64,000 nucleotides of DNA from an uncultured Prochlorococcus sp. GTDB taxonomy: Bacteria > Cyanobacteriota > Cyanobacteriia > PCC-6307 > Cyanobiaceae. Where the stretch lies: NCBI RefSeq assembly GCF_902626525.1, contig NZ_CACOFR010000007.1:1-64000 (forward strand), read 5' to 3'. The notes under the pieces were generated by a model. That model saw only the letters and a program-made list of their open reading frames with translations. It searched no databases and was not told the origin of the DNA. A program made the translations under genes and the position numbers. Positions 1 through 7,633 of the stretch are shown here, one piece after another; the stretch's first letter is position 1; the number at the start of each line of letters is the position of its first letter.

Positions 1-15
1 TTCCGTCCTTATATG

Positions 16-32
16 AAAATGATTATCATTTT
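16..32. promoter_or_regulatory. Fur-box-like operator upstream of the porin
   Basis: The bases AAAATGATTATCATTTT form a perfect inverted repeat of 8+8 around a central T. With its flanks it matches 15 of 19 positions of the classical Fur consensus GATAATGATAATCATTATC. It lies about 100 bp before the porin start codon, inside the probable promoter region. Fur is the ferrous-iron repressor, so the porin would be expected to rise under iron limitation. The palindrome is directly visible; Fur binding is inference. Confidence 0.65.
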
Positions 33-59
33 TAATATGGTTTATTTGTTTTGAATAAT

Positions 60-73
60 GTATTTATGTATAC
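60..73. promoter_or_regulatory. possible NtcA-type site (GTA-N8-TAC)
   Basis: GTATTTATGTATAC has the GTA-N8-TAC form of sites bound by the nitrogen regulator NtcA. It is followed after 24 bases by TACTTT (98-103), which fits the loose TANNNT -10 element. In such an A+T-rich genome this short pattern occurs often by chance, so its placement between the Fur-like box and the porin start is the main support. It also overlaps a 10-bp palindrome, ATGTATACAT (66-75). Confidence 0.25.
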
Positions 74-135
74 ATTACATCGTATAGGAATAGACCATAC
101 TTTGCATGTTCTTTATTTTTTGTGTGAGGAAATTT

Positions 136-1272
136 ATGAAGCTTTTCAATAGCTTGCTTGTGGCTCCTGCCACATTAGGCTTTTTTGCCCCAATGTCTGC
201 TTTAGCAAACGAAGTCACTATTAGTGACTTCACCTCAGCAGAACAAATTGCTGTAACTAGCAGTCGTGTAGACGGTTTAGAAGTAAGGCTCAACAACATT
301 GAAGCCGGTAGTTTCTCCGAAACAACAACTGCATCATTCTCTGCTGATTTCGCTATCGGTGCTGTAGATGGTAAAGGTATTAGTTCTGGTGTAACTGAGG
401 GAGATGAAGATGTTCAGGCTGTTTACGGTTTTCAGATTGATTTAAATACTAGTTTCACTGGAGAAGATTCACTTGATGTCTCTATTGACGCGGGTAATTC
501 AGCAGCTGACGGAAGTTCAGCACTTGCAGAATTCGATCTAAACACTGGTTCTGACGCACTGACTGTTGATGGTATTTCATATACTTTTCCATTAGGGGAT
601 AACCTTACTGCTATTGTTGGCGACAATGTTGACGGTAGTGCTTTATTTACAACTGCATGTGCTTATGGTGGACCGTCTAACACTCTTGATGATTGCGGCA
701 ATGTGAACGCTGCTATCACTAATGGTGGTGCAATGGCCGGTGCAAGCTATGACTTCGGTAACGGATTTACTGCTGCTATAGGTTATGCAGGTCCTGAAGA
801 TAAAATTATGACTAAGGAATCTTTAGACGCTTACGGAGCTAATGTGGCTTACTCAGCTGATAATTATGGGATTTCATTGACTTACGGTAGTATCGATTCA
901 GATGACACAGCAACTGGTGAGAACAATACATACACAGCCTTGAATGCTTATTATGCTTTCGATAATGGCTTGTCAATCAGTGGTGGTTATGAGCTTGGAG
1001 AGATTGGTGGCGCTGCTGTAACTGCTGACGAATCAACTAACTACTTCTTAGGAATCAGTGCAGAAGCAGGCCCTGGTTCAATAGGTGCTGCATTAGGTAC
1101 TTCAGGTGGTCAAATCGAAGGCTCAGAAGAGGAGTTAATGTATGAAGCATACTACTCGTACCCAATTAACGATGGTATGACAATAACTCCGCTTGTATAC
1201 GTAAAGGAACAGGCAACAGCTGGGACTCCAGATCAAACTGGTATAATGGTTAAAACATCATTCAGCTTCTAA
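136..1272 (+). CDS. outer-membrane porin-like protein, exported
   Basis: Predicted outer-membrane beta-barrel protein of 378 residues. The ATG at 136 is preferred over an upstream in-frame ATG at 106 because GAGGA (126-130) sits 5 bases before it and the product then begins with a normal signal peptide (MKLFNSLLVAPATLGFF..., cleavage likely after SALA). The mature part is rich in Gly, Ala, Thr, Ser and acidic residues in alternating strand patterns, and it ends in Phe (SFSF), as outer-membrane barrels do. The N-terminus resembles cyanobacterial SomA-type porins, but the SLH domain they carry is absent; only a short helix-prone stretch (about residues 30-55) precedes the barrel. A Cys pair (ACAYGG...DDCG) may form a disulphide. 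Base composition is richer in G+C than the neighbours, consistent with high expression. A Fur-like box lies upstream and a strong terminator downstream. The porin class is fairly certain; the solute is unknown. Confidence 0.8.
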   Translation: MKLFNSLLVAPATLGFFAPMSALANEVTISDFTSAEQIAVTSSRVDGLEVRLNNIEAGSFSETTTASFSADFAIGAVDGKGISSGVTEGDEDVQAVYGFQIDLNTSFTGEDSLDVSIDAGNSAADGSSALAEFDLNTGSDALTVDGISYTFPLGDNLTAIVGDNVDGSALFTTACAYGGPSNTLDDCGNVNAAITNGGAMAGASYDFGNGFTAAIGYAGPEDKIMTKESLDAYGANVAYSADNYGISLTYGSIDSDDTATGENNTYTALNAYYAFDNGLSISGGYELGEIGGAAVTADESTNYFLGISAEAGPGSIGAALGTSGGQIEGSEEELMYEAYYSYPINDGMTITPLVYVKEQATAGTPDQTGIMVKTSFSF

Positions 1273-1303
1273 ATTCAACTTAGAGAGTCTTAACACAAGA
1301 AAA

Positions 1304-1329
1304 GCCTGCATTTAGCAGGCTTTTTTTTT
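1304..1329 (+). terminator. Rho-independent terminator of the porin gene
   Basis: GCCTGC (1304-1309) and GCAGGC (1315-1320) form a perfect 6-bp stem with loop ATTTA, followed by nine T (1321-1329). Flanking AAA and TTT lengthen the stem. It begins 31 bases after the porin stop codon. Confidence 0.9.
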
Positions 1330-1828
1330 AAATTCATGAATTCTTTCCGATTTTAGTTTTTATTCAAATAATTTATACTGAATTCATAATTTTAAAATTT
1401 TAAATTAAAACTAATGTATTTTAAAATCGATAATCAATCCCTTAAATCTCTTAATTTAATCTACTGACAATTTTTAAATGACTTATTTGTAGGAGCGATA
1501 AATAAATATATATCAACAAAACTTTAGACTTAGAAAGGGGAGTATTAAGTTTAACTTTTCAATTTAATAATGAAATAAAGTTTTTAAGGAATAAAAATAA
1601 TTCAGAGGAAACTATTAAATAAAAATCTCTTTAGAGGAAATGAGTATAGAACATAAAAATATTAGAATATGATTGGCATTCTTTAAGCGAATAATACTCA
1701 GTTAATCATTACTTCTGAAAATCTAAATATAATTAATATTGCAGTAGTTTCTCTAAGCTTATATCCAATAGTTTTTCTTCATTTGGTAATTTGTAGTAGT
1801 TTTCGTTTATTAGAGTTAAGGTTCAAAG
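1330..1828. other. gene-free A+T-rich interval
   Basis: No reading frame here on either strand has a convincing start, length or protein-like composition; stops are frequent in every frame. The 13-mer AAATTCATGAATT occurs at 1330-1342, directly after the porin T-tract, and again at 1861-1873, next to the leftward hli terminator. Nothing else stands out. An RNA gene without strong structure cannot be excluded by eye. Confidence 0.5.
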
Positions 1829-1829
1829 T

Positions 1830-1857
1830 AAAAAAAAAGTCACTAATGAAGTGACTT
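1830..1857 (-). terminator. Rho-independent terminator downstream of hli
   Basis: Read on the minus strand, AAGTCACT-loop TCATT-AGTGACTT gives a perfect 8-bp stem that runs into nine T (complement of 1830-1838, the last two within the stem). It lies about 110 bases past the hli stop and is oriented to end leftward transcripts, so the hli mRNA has a long 3' untranslated region. Confidence 0.85.
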
Positions 1858-1910
1858 GTAAAATTCATGAATTTAAAGATAAATCGATAAATAATGATAT
1901 ATTTTTGTGG

Positions 1911-1937
1911 AGTTAAGATATAGTTGGCATCTTAACT
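1911..1937 (-). other. hairpin in the hli 3' untranslated region
   Basis: AGTTAAGAT (1911-1919) and ATCTTAACT (1929-1937) are perfect inverted repeats of 9 bp separated by a 9-base loop. The structure lies between the hli stop and its terminator. With no T-tract it is not itself a terminator. It could stabilise the message or be part of a small RNA processed from the 3' end. Confidence 0.5.
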
Positions 1938-1969
1938 GTCCCCGCTTAGATTTAAGTTCTTATTGAAAC

Positions 1970-2077
1970 TTAGAACCAACCAGGAATAATTTGACCAGTG
2001 GTTACGTATGCACCAACGGCTGCAACAAAACCTAACATTGCTGCCCAACCATTAAAACGTTCTGCTTCAGGAGTCAT
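1970..2077 (-). CDS. hli: high-light-inducible protein (Hli, single-helix chlorophyll-binding protein)
   Basis: Encodes 35 residues, MTPEAERFNGWAAMLGFVAA then VGAYVTTGQIIPGWF. The segment AERFNGWAAMLGFVAAVG is the chlorophyll-binding helix signature of the LHC/Hli family (ExxNGxxAMxGF). Hli proteins are single-span thylakoid proteins that bind chlorophyll and carotenoid and protect photosystems under excess light or stress. The gene is solitary, with its own candidate promoter about 30 bases upstream and a strong terminator downstream, so it is probably a separate stress-inducible unit. It is shorter than many Hli proteins because almost nothing precedes the helix. Which hli subgroup it belongs to cannot be settled here. 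Confidence 0.93.
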   Translation of the reverse strand: MTPEAERFNGWAAMLGFVAAVGAYVTTGQIIPGWF

Positions 2078-2103
2078 AATAAAATAAATAATTTATGTTA
2101 AAG

Positions 2104-2133
2104 AGTGTAACAGGTAATATGAAGCTTTGTAAA
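2104..2133 (-). promoter_or_regulatory. candidate promoter of hli
   Basis: On the minus strand TTTACA (2128-2133) and TACACT (2104-2109), 18 bases apart, resemble -35 and -10 boxes. They would give a leader of about 20 bases. The same stretch contains TTTACA and GTTACA, which match the half-site (G/T)TTACA of the HLR1 element bound by RpaB, the high-light regulator. The two half-sites are too far apart for a standard HLR1, so RpaB control is only a suggestion. Confidence 0.35.
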
Positions 2134-2620
2134 GTAATTTGGACTTTTTTAATGAAAAAAAAATCATTTTTCTTGGAGATATAGGAATTGTGACATTAAT
2201 GAGTCGTTTATGTTTATGAGATCAGCTATCTTTTATTTGCATATTAAGGTTGTTAGTTAATTCTTTTATTGTTCATTGTCGTAATTTTATTATTCAAAGA
2301 ATTCTTAATTTAAGAAATTTTAACTTTTAGCTTTTTTCATATCTTTAAAAGATTTAAAACAACTTCATTATTCTGAGTTTTCTATTTATTATCACAATCT
2401 AATATAAAAATATTTTGCCATAGCCTTCATTTAAAAAATCATTATTTTTTTAATTTACTTTTTTATATCCTCAGGATTCTTTTCTCACAAATAAATAATT
2501 TTTAATTATGGAAACGTTAAATTTTTAAATTATAGTTGTGTGATCAAGAGAGTTTAAATTATTTGAAACTTGTTTTTATTTTTATAGAAAAATTGCGAAT
2601 AATTAACTCAATTTAAGAAA
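2134..2620. other. gene-free interval between hli and tRNA-Lys
   Basis: Very A+T-rich with frequent stops on both strands. The longest ATG-started frames noticed are under 20 codons (for example from 2211) and have no ribosome-binding site or family resemblance. No clear hairpin with a T-tract was found. For a genome this compact, nearly 500 empty bases are unusual. Confidence 0.5.
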
Positions 2621-2623
2621 ATG

Positions 2624-2695
2624 TGGGTCGCCTGAGATTCGAACTCAGGACCAGCCGGTTAAAAGCCGGATGCTCTACCGCTGAGCTAGCGACCC
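2624..2695 (-). tRNA. trnK: tRNA-Lys (anticodon UUU)
   Basis: The minus strand reads GGGTCGCTAGCTCAGCGGTA at the 5' end and folds into a complete cloverleaf. The acceptor GGGTCGC pairs with GCGACCC, the D-arm has GCTC...GAGC, the anticodon loop is CTTTTAA within a CCGG stem, and the T-arm contains GTTCGAATC. The discriminator is A and CCA is not encoded. It decodes AAA/AAG lysine codons, very frequent in this genome. Confidence 0.97.
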
Positions 2696-2869
2696 ATTTT
2701 TGAAATTGAGTACATTAGAAATTATCCCTTTTTAAGGCCAAAAAAACAACTTATTATCTTAAGTTGAACAATAGAAATACAAATCTTAACTTATGAAATA
2801 AATAATTAAAAATACTCTCTATATTCAAAGTAGAAAGTTAAAATAAAATAAAATAACAAATTATTTGAA

Positions 2870-2986
2870 ATGCTAAGAACAATTGTAGTTTTCGCACCAA
2901 TTATCGCTGCTTTAGCTTGGGTAGTCTTTAATATTCAAAAACCAGCAAGAGAGCAATTTAATAGAGACTTTTTGGGAAAGGATTAA
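2870..2986 (+). CDS. psbY: photosystem II protein PsbY
   Basis: Encodes 38 residues: [20 protein letters not shown] followed by [18 protein letters not shown]. This is a single hydrophobic helix (about residues 4-20) with a short charged tail, as in cyanobacterial PsbY, a small thylakoid subunit at the periphery of photosystem II near cytochrome b559. The stop is only 6 bases before the TTG start of trmFO, so the two are probably co-transcribed and psbY may supply the promoter for the whole run to crtH. Family assignment rests on the conserved helix-PxxEQ arrangement. Confidence 0.88.
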   Translation: MLRTIVVFAPIIAALAWVVFNIQKPAREQFNRDFLGKD

Positions 2987-2992
2987 CTTAAT

Positions 2993-4405
2993 TTGATTGG
3001 TAAAGAAGTAATTGTAATAGGAGCAGGTCTCGCAGGAAGTGAAGCTGCTTGGCAGATAGCTAATTCAGGTGTGTCTGTACAATTTGTTGAAATGAGACCT
3101 CATAATTCAACGCCTGCACATCATACCAATGAGTTCGCAGAGCTTGTATGTAGCAATAGTTTTGGCTCGTTGAGTCCAGATAGGGCAGCTGGTTTACTGC
3201 AAGAAGAATTAAGAATATTTAATTCATTGATAATTCAAACTGCAGATAAATTTGCTGTCCCCGCTGGTGGTGCATTGGCTGTTGATAGATCTAAATTCAG
3301 TAATTCTTTAACTGAGGTTTTATCTAATCATCCTCTGATTCAAATCAAAAGGATAGAACAATTAGATCTTCCCAGTAAAGAAAATATAACAATACTTGCT
3401 ACTGGTCCATTAACTTCAAATGAATTAGCAAGCAAAATTCAATGTTTTACAGGTATTGATACTTGTCATTTTTTTGATGCAGCTAGTCCAATTATTTATG
3501 GTGATAGTATTAATCATGAATTGATCTTCAAAGCAAGTAGATACGATAAAGGAGATCCAGCGTATTTAAATTGTCCTATGGACAAGAATGAATACATAAA
3601 TTTTAGAAGTGAATTAATTCAAGGTCAGCAGGCTGAATTAAAAGATTTTGATAAAGAATCTGCAAATTTCTTTGAAGCTTGCTTGCCAATAGAAGAAATT
3701 GCTAGAAGAGGAGTTGATACGATGAGATACGGACCTTTGAAATCTATTGGGTTATGGAATCCAAAGTGGGGAAATTTGTTTGATAGAGAAAATAGATTGA
3801 AAAATCGGCCTCATGCAATTGTTCAATTAAGGATGGAAGATCTTGAAGGAAAGTTACTAAATATGGTTGGTTTTCAAACAAACCTCAAATGGTCAGAACA
3901 AAAAAGAATTTTTAGGATGATACCGGGTTTAGAAAAAGCTGAGTTTGTACGTTTTGGAGTTATGCATAGAAATACTTTTCTAGAATCTCCAAAATTACTT
4001 TTGCCAACGCTGCAATTTTTAAAGAGAGAAACTCTTTTTGCCGCTGGTCAAATCACAGGCACTGAAGGTTATGCTGCGGCAGCTGCGGGGGGGTTGCTAG
4101 CAGGAATAAATGCATCCTTATTAACTAAGGGTAAAGAAACTGTAACCTTCCCTCGTGAATCAATGATTGGTTCTCTTATGAACTTTATCAGTAATAGAAA
4201 TCAAATATTGTCTAATCAGAAAAAAAATAAGTTTCAGCCAATGCCTGCTTCATTTGGTTTAGTTCCAGAACTAACTATAAGAATAAAAGATAAAAGATTA
4301 AGGTATAAGGCTTATCAAGAAAGATCTATAGAGGCTTTAAAAGAGTTTAAAAAAATATTAGATTCTAGTTTTGAAAGGGATCACTTACGTATCAAAATTA
4401 ACTAA
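2993..4405 (+). CDS. trmFO: TrmFO, folate- and FAD-dependent tRNA (uracil-54-C5)-methyltransferase
   Basis: Makes 5-methyluridine 54 in the T-loop of tRNA, using methylene-tetrahydrofolate as carbon donor and reduced FAD. The 470-residue product has the N-terminal dinucleotide-binding motif [12 protein letters not shown] (8-19) and the catalytic Cys region LVCSNSFGS (Cys about 53). The second family Cys lies in EACLPIEE (about 229), and the C-terminal FAD segment is [21 protein letters not shown]. Length is normal. The start is a TTG, 6 bases after psbY, chosen because the protein aligns from [11 protein letters not shown] run of seven G (4087-4093) encodes Ala-Gly-Gly in the FAD segment, unusual in so A+T-rich a gene. 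The folate cofactor would come from FolD, encoded at 54-55 kb. Confidence 0.95.
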   Translation: MIGKEVIVIGAGLAGSEAAWQIANSGVSVQFVEMRPHNSTPAHHTNEFAELVCSNSFGSLSPDRAAGLLQEELRIFNSLIIQTADKFAVPAGGALAVDRSKFSNSLTEVLSNHPLIQIKRIEQLDLPSKENITILATGPLTSNELASKIQCFTGIDTCHFFDAASPIIYGDSINHELIFKASRYDKGDPAYLNCPMDKNEYINFRSELIQGQQAELKDFDKESANFFEACLPIEEIARRGVDTMRYGPLKSIGLWNPKWGNLFDRENRLKNRPHAIVQLRMEDLEGKLLNMVGFQTNLKWSEQKRIFRMIPGLEKAEFVRFGVMHRNTFLESPKLLLPTLQFLKRETLFAAGQITGTEGYAAAAAGGLLAGINASLLTKGKETVTFPRESMIGSLMNFISNRNQILSNQKKNKFQPMPASFGLVPELTIRIKDKRLRYKAYQERSIEALKEFKKILDSSFERDHLRIKIN

Positions 4406-4428
4406 AATGAATTATCACAAAATCTAAA

Positions 4429-5973
4429 ATGAAATTTAATAAAGCAAATTATGATGCAATTATTATTGGCTCCGGTATTGGAGGGTTGGTAACAGCATCA
4501 CAATTAGCTGCTAAGGGAGCTCAAGTTTTAGTTCTTGAAAAATATATTATTCCAGGAGGAAGTGGGGGTTCTTTCAAGAGAAAAGGGTATACCTTTGATG
4601 TTGGAGCTTCAATGATTTTTGGATTTGGAGATAAAGGTTATACCAATTTATTAACACGCGCACTAAAGGATGTAGGTGAAAAATGCGACACTATTCCTGA
4701 TCCAGTACAACTTGAATATCATCTTCCTAAGAACTTTAATATTTCTGTGGATAAAAACTATAATAAATTCATAAATAAATTATCAGCTAGTTTCCCCCAG
4801 GAAAAAGAAGGTATCAAGAAATTCTACGATACTTGTGGAAGAGTATTTAGATGTTTAGATTCAATGCCACTTTTATCAATAGAGGATCCAAGTTATCTTT
4901 TTAAAGTTTTCTTTAAATCCCCATTATCTTGTTTAGGGTTGGCTAGATGGTTACCAGTAAATGCTGGAGATGTTGCCAGAAAGTTTATAAAAGATCCTGA
5001 GCTCTTAAAATTTATCGATATCGAATGTTTTTGTTGGTCAGTAATGCCAGCTCTAAAAACTCCTATGATTAACGCAGGAATGGTTTTTACAGATAGGCAT
5101 GCTGGTGGAATAAATTATCCAAAAGGGGGGGTAGGAAAGATAGCAGAGAAATTAGTTTCAGGGATCGAAAAATTAGGAGGGAAAATTCGCTACAAATCAA
5201 ATGTTGCTGAAATACTTTTAAAGAATAAGAAAGCGGTAGGAGTTCAGCTTTCAAATGGGGAAAAAATTTATTCAGATATTATCGTATCCAACTCTACTAG
5301 ATGGGATACATTTGGCCTTAAAGATAAAAAGAAAGGATTAATTGCAAGTGAAAACGTGCCAAAAAGTGAATATAAGTGGTCAGAGATCTACCAACCTTCC
5401 CCTTCTTTTGTATCAATTCACCTTGGGGTAGAAAAAAATCTTATAAGCAATAATTTTAATTGTCATCACATTATTGTTGAGAGTTGGGATGAACTAGAAA
5501 GTGAAAAAGGAGTGATATTTATTTCCATACCAACTTTGCTTGACTCGTCTTTAGCTCCAGAAGGTAAACATATCGTCCACGCATTTACTCCTTCATCAAT
5601 GAGTGAATGGGAAGGCTTATCAAGGAAAGAATATCTTGAAAAGAAAGAAAAATACTTTTTATTTCTTGTTGGAAAGATCTCAACTATCTTACCTAACCTT
5701 GAACAAAATATTGATCATAAAGAGATAGGTACTCCAAAAACCCATAAAAAGTTTCTTGGAAGATATAAAGGTAGTTATGGACCAATCCCTAGTAAAAAAT
5801 TACTCGGACTCTTACCTATGCCTTTTAACACTACAAAGATTAAAAATCTTTATTGCGTAGGGGATTCATGTTTCCCTGGCCAAGGTCTGAATGCAGTTGC
5901 TTTTAGTGGATACGCTTGTGCCCATAAAATAGGTGCAAAATTAAATATCAATAGCTTCAGATTACCAGACTAA
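4429..5973 (+). CDS. crtH: carotenoid (prolycopene) isomerase CrtH/CrtISO
   Basis: Flavoprotein that converts poly-cis lycopene from the plant-type desaturase route to all-trans lycopene for the cyclases. The 514-residue product begins with the FAD motif YDAIIIGSGIGGLVTASQLA (8-27) and GGSGGSFKRKGYTFDVGAS, and ends with the motif LYCVGDSCFPGQGLNAVAFSG, both typical of CrtISO rather than of bacterial CrtI. The conserved YPKGGVG is encoded by a run of seven G (5125-5131), a possible slippage site. It follows trmFO by 23 bases and is followed by a membrane protein after 15, so it lies within an operon. It supplies substrate for the lycopene cyclase at 60.5-61.7 kb. Confidence 0.93.
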   Translation: MKFNKANYDAIIIGSGIGGLVTASQLAAKGAQVLVLEKYIIPGGSGGSFKRKGYTFDVGASMIFGFGDKGYTNLLTRALKDVGEKCDTIPDPVQLEYHLPKNFNISVDKNYNKFINKLSASFPQEKEGIKKFYDTCGRVFRCLDSMPLLSIEDPSYLFKVFFKSPLSCLGLARWLPVNAGDVARKFIKDPELLKFIDIECFCWSVMPALKTPMINAGMVFTDRHAGGINYPKGGVGKIAEKLVSGIEKLGGKIRYKSNVAEILLKNKKAVGVQLSNGEKIYSDIIVSNSTRWDTFGLKDKKKGLIASENVPKSEYKWSEIYQPSPSFVSIHLGVEKNLISNNFNCHHIIVESWDELESEKGVIFISIPTLLDSSLAPEGKHIVHAFTPSSMSEWEGLSRKEYLEKKEKYFLFLVGKISTILPNLEQNIDHKEIGTPKTHKKFLGRYKGSYGPIPSKKLLGLLPMPFNTTKIKNLYCVGDSCFPGQGLNAVAFSGYACAHKIGAKLNINSFRLPD

Positions 5974-5988
5974 AAGGATACTAAAGAA

Positions 5989-6519
5989 ATGAAAGAAAAG
6001 TTTCAAACGCTTTTTTTTGTAAAAAGTTCATTAATTTCACTATACTTAGCACTTACGATTCCTATCCCATATATTTCAATTGAAAAATTTAAAAATGTTT
6101 CAATTATTATATTCATCTTGGGATTTTATTTAATTGTAAAGCTAACAAGTGATTACGTTGAGACTTGTGATAACAAAATTTCTTACCAAACTAGCTTTAT
6201 TTCTAAAATTTTTGGGAGAAATAATTGGGTTATTCTATGGAAAGATATTAAATTAATTAAATCTTTACCGACCAGTCAAGGTAGTAAAGTCTATTACTTT
6301 ACTACTAGTAAAGGAAATAATTATCTAATTCCACAAAGACTTGAAGATCTTGAGAAATTTCTATTAATTATTTCCAGAAAAACTGGAATTAGTGTTGAGG
6401 ATATATCTTACATATCACCATTATGGACATATAAATTACTAACGATTTTGTCAGGATTGATGATTATTGGGGAAATTTTTGCTTTTAATCGTCAGATGTT
6501 ATCAATGCTAAATCTATAA
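5989..6519 (+). CDS. conserved membrane protein of unknown function, PH-domain-like
   Basis: 176 residues with two hydrophobic segments near the N-terminus (about 12-30 and 37-53) and one near the C-terminus (about 147-165). Between them lies a soluble stretch with beta-rich motifs (NKISYQTSFISKIFG, VILWKDIKLIKSL, KVYYFTTSKGNNYLIP). That layout resembles bacterial PH-domain membrane proteins, but this is weak. It lies 15 bases after crtH and is probably co-transcribed. Its last 28 bases overlap the end of the oppositely oriented response-regulator gene. No catalytic motif was seen and no function is claimed. Confidence 0.7.
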   Translation: MKEKFQTLFFVKSSLISLYLALTIPIPYISIEKFKNVSIIIFILGFYLIVKLTSDYVETCDNKISYQTSFISKIFGRNNWVILWKDIKLIKSLPTSQGSKVYYFTTSKGNNYLIPQRLEDLEKFLLIISRKTGISVEDISYISPLWTYKLLTILSGLMIIGEIFAFNRQMLSMLNL

Positions 6520-7229
6520 CCTTGTTGTCTTACCGTTGTAATTCCTCCTCCTTCTCCCAATCCAGCCTGTTCTAGTTTTCTTCTCAATGTTAAAACTTGA
6601 GTATCTACGGATCTTGGTCCTCCACTGAATGGTGGCCAAGCCATTCTTAGAAGCTCTTGCCGGCTTCTTACCATACCAGGAGGCATAAGAAGGGCGCATA
6701 GTAGAGCAAACTCTCTTGGACTAAGTTCTACAGGCTTCTCGCTAAGAGTTACCTGTCTTAAAAGAAGATGAACTTCTAGAGGTCCAACTTCGACTTTCTC
6801 TTGTAATCCTATTCTTCCTCTTTTCAGTAGGGTTCTACATCTTGCTGCTAGCTCCTCTAACCCAAATGGCTTCCTGAGAACATCATCAGCTCCTTCGTCT
6901 AAAAGATTAACTAAAGCTTCAACACCTGATCTTGCTGTAAGAACAATTACAGAACATCCTAATTGTTGAGCAAGTCTCATTGCTGTATTTTGCTCAAGTA
7001 TTTCTGCACTGACTAAAAGATCAGGTGATTGTTCTCTACATAGATCAACTGCATCTGCAGCTGATCCAACTGCGGCAGCTAAGTGACCATCTTGACGAAG
7101 TCTTTGTACAAGGACCGTTCTAAGAGTCGGGTGAGGTTCAACAACAAGAACTCTTGAGGGTGTTTGAGAGCTCGTTGGCAATTGTGAACTGCCAGGAGTT
7201 GAAGATAAGATTTGCTCAGTTGATTGCAT
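6492..7229 (-). CDS. OmpR-type response regulator with a degenerate receiver domain
   Basis: 245 residues: a Ser/Thr/Pro-rich leader (1-24), a receiver-like domain (about 26-138) and an OmpR/PhoB winged helix (about 148-243) with SPREFALLCAL, RSVDTQVLTLRRKL and TTVRQQGYRF. Thr98 and Lys120-Pro121 of the receiver are kept (VLTAR, RKP), but the acidic pair is EP (31-32) instead of DD/DE. The phospho-acceptor in PDLLVSAEIL is Ala75, followed by Glu76, instead of Asp. Phosphorylation is therefore unlikely. The DNA-binding half looks intact. No kinase gene is adjacent. The gene is visibly richer in G+C than its neighbours and overlaps the convergent gene by 28 bases. Target genes are unknown. Confidence 0.88.
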   Translation of the reverse strand: MQSTEQILSSTPGSSQLPTSSQTPSRVLVVEPHPTLRTVLVQRLRQDGHLAAAVGSAADAVDLCREQSPDLLVSAEILEQNTAMRLAQQLGCSVIVLTARSGVEALVNLLDEGADDVLRKPFGLEELAARCRTLLKRGRIGLQEKVEVGPLEVHLLLRQVTLSEKPVELSPREFALLCALLMPPGMVRSRQELLRMAWPPFSGGPRSVDTQVLTLRRKLEQAGLGEGGGITTVRQQGYRFSIDNI

Positions 7230-7315
7230 TCTTAATTACGGTTTGACCAGGCAATTTTTTAACATCCTTAATAAGGTATAACAAATGCTAATTAAAAATC
7301 AGAATCTATCGAATT

Positions 7316-7585
7316 ATGACATCATTTGAAAACCCTAAAGCAATTCGCCATTTTCAATCAATTTGTGATAGCTGCCAAGACTTAATTACTCATTTTCATA
7401 CTCCATCTGATCTTAAATTATATAGTGATGGTTATCTCCAAGCCTTGAGGAATTGCAGTAGTTTAGAGCAAAGAGATCAAGAAAAATTAGAGAGATTAAT
7501 TGAAAGATGGATTTTAGATCCTTCAAGTTTTATTGACCCAAAAGGAGATGAAAATAAAGGTTTTTTTGATAAAAAAAGGATTTAA
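7316..7585 (+). CDS. small conserved cyanobacterial protein, unknown function
   Basis: 89 residues, soluble, mostly helical, with two nearby Cys (SICDSCQDLI) and an acidic C-terminal half. The composition and intact frame look like a real gene. It is divergent from the response regulator, with 86 bases between the starts, so the two may share a promoter region. The Cys pair (CDSC) could bind a metal or form a disulphide, but no partner Cys pair exists. No family function is recognised with confidence. Confidence 0.65.
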   Translation: MTSFENPKAIRHFQSICDSCQDLITHFHTPSDLKLYSDGYLQALRNCSSLEQRDQEKLERLIERWILDPSSFIDPKGDENKGFFDKKRI

Positions 7586-7633
7586 AATATTAATTTTTAT
7601 TAACCAAATCAGTATTTATACTTAATATTTGTG

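Noticed and set aside
1330..1873. AAATTCATGAATT seen twice as a possible repeat family
   Set aside because: Two copies of a 13-base palindrome built mainly of A and T, both beside terminators, are not enough to claim an element.
2624..2695. tRNA-Lys as the attachment site of an integrated element
   Set aside because: No integrase gene or repeated tRNA 3' end was seen within the window.
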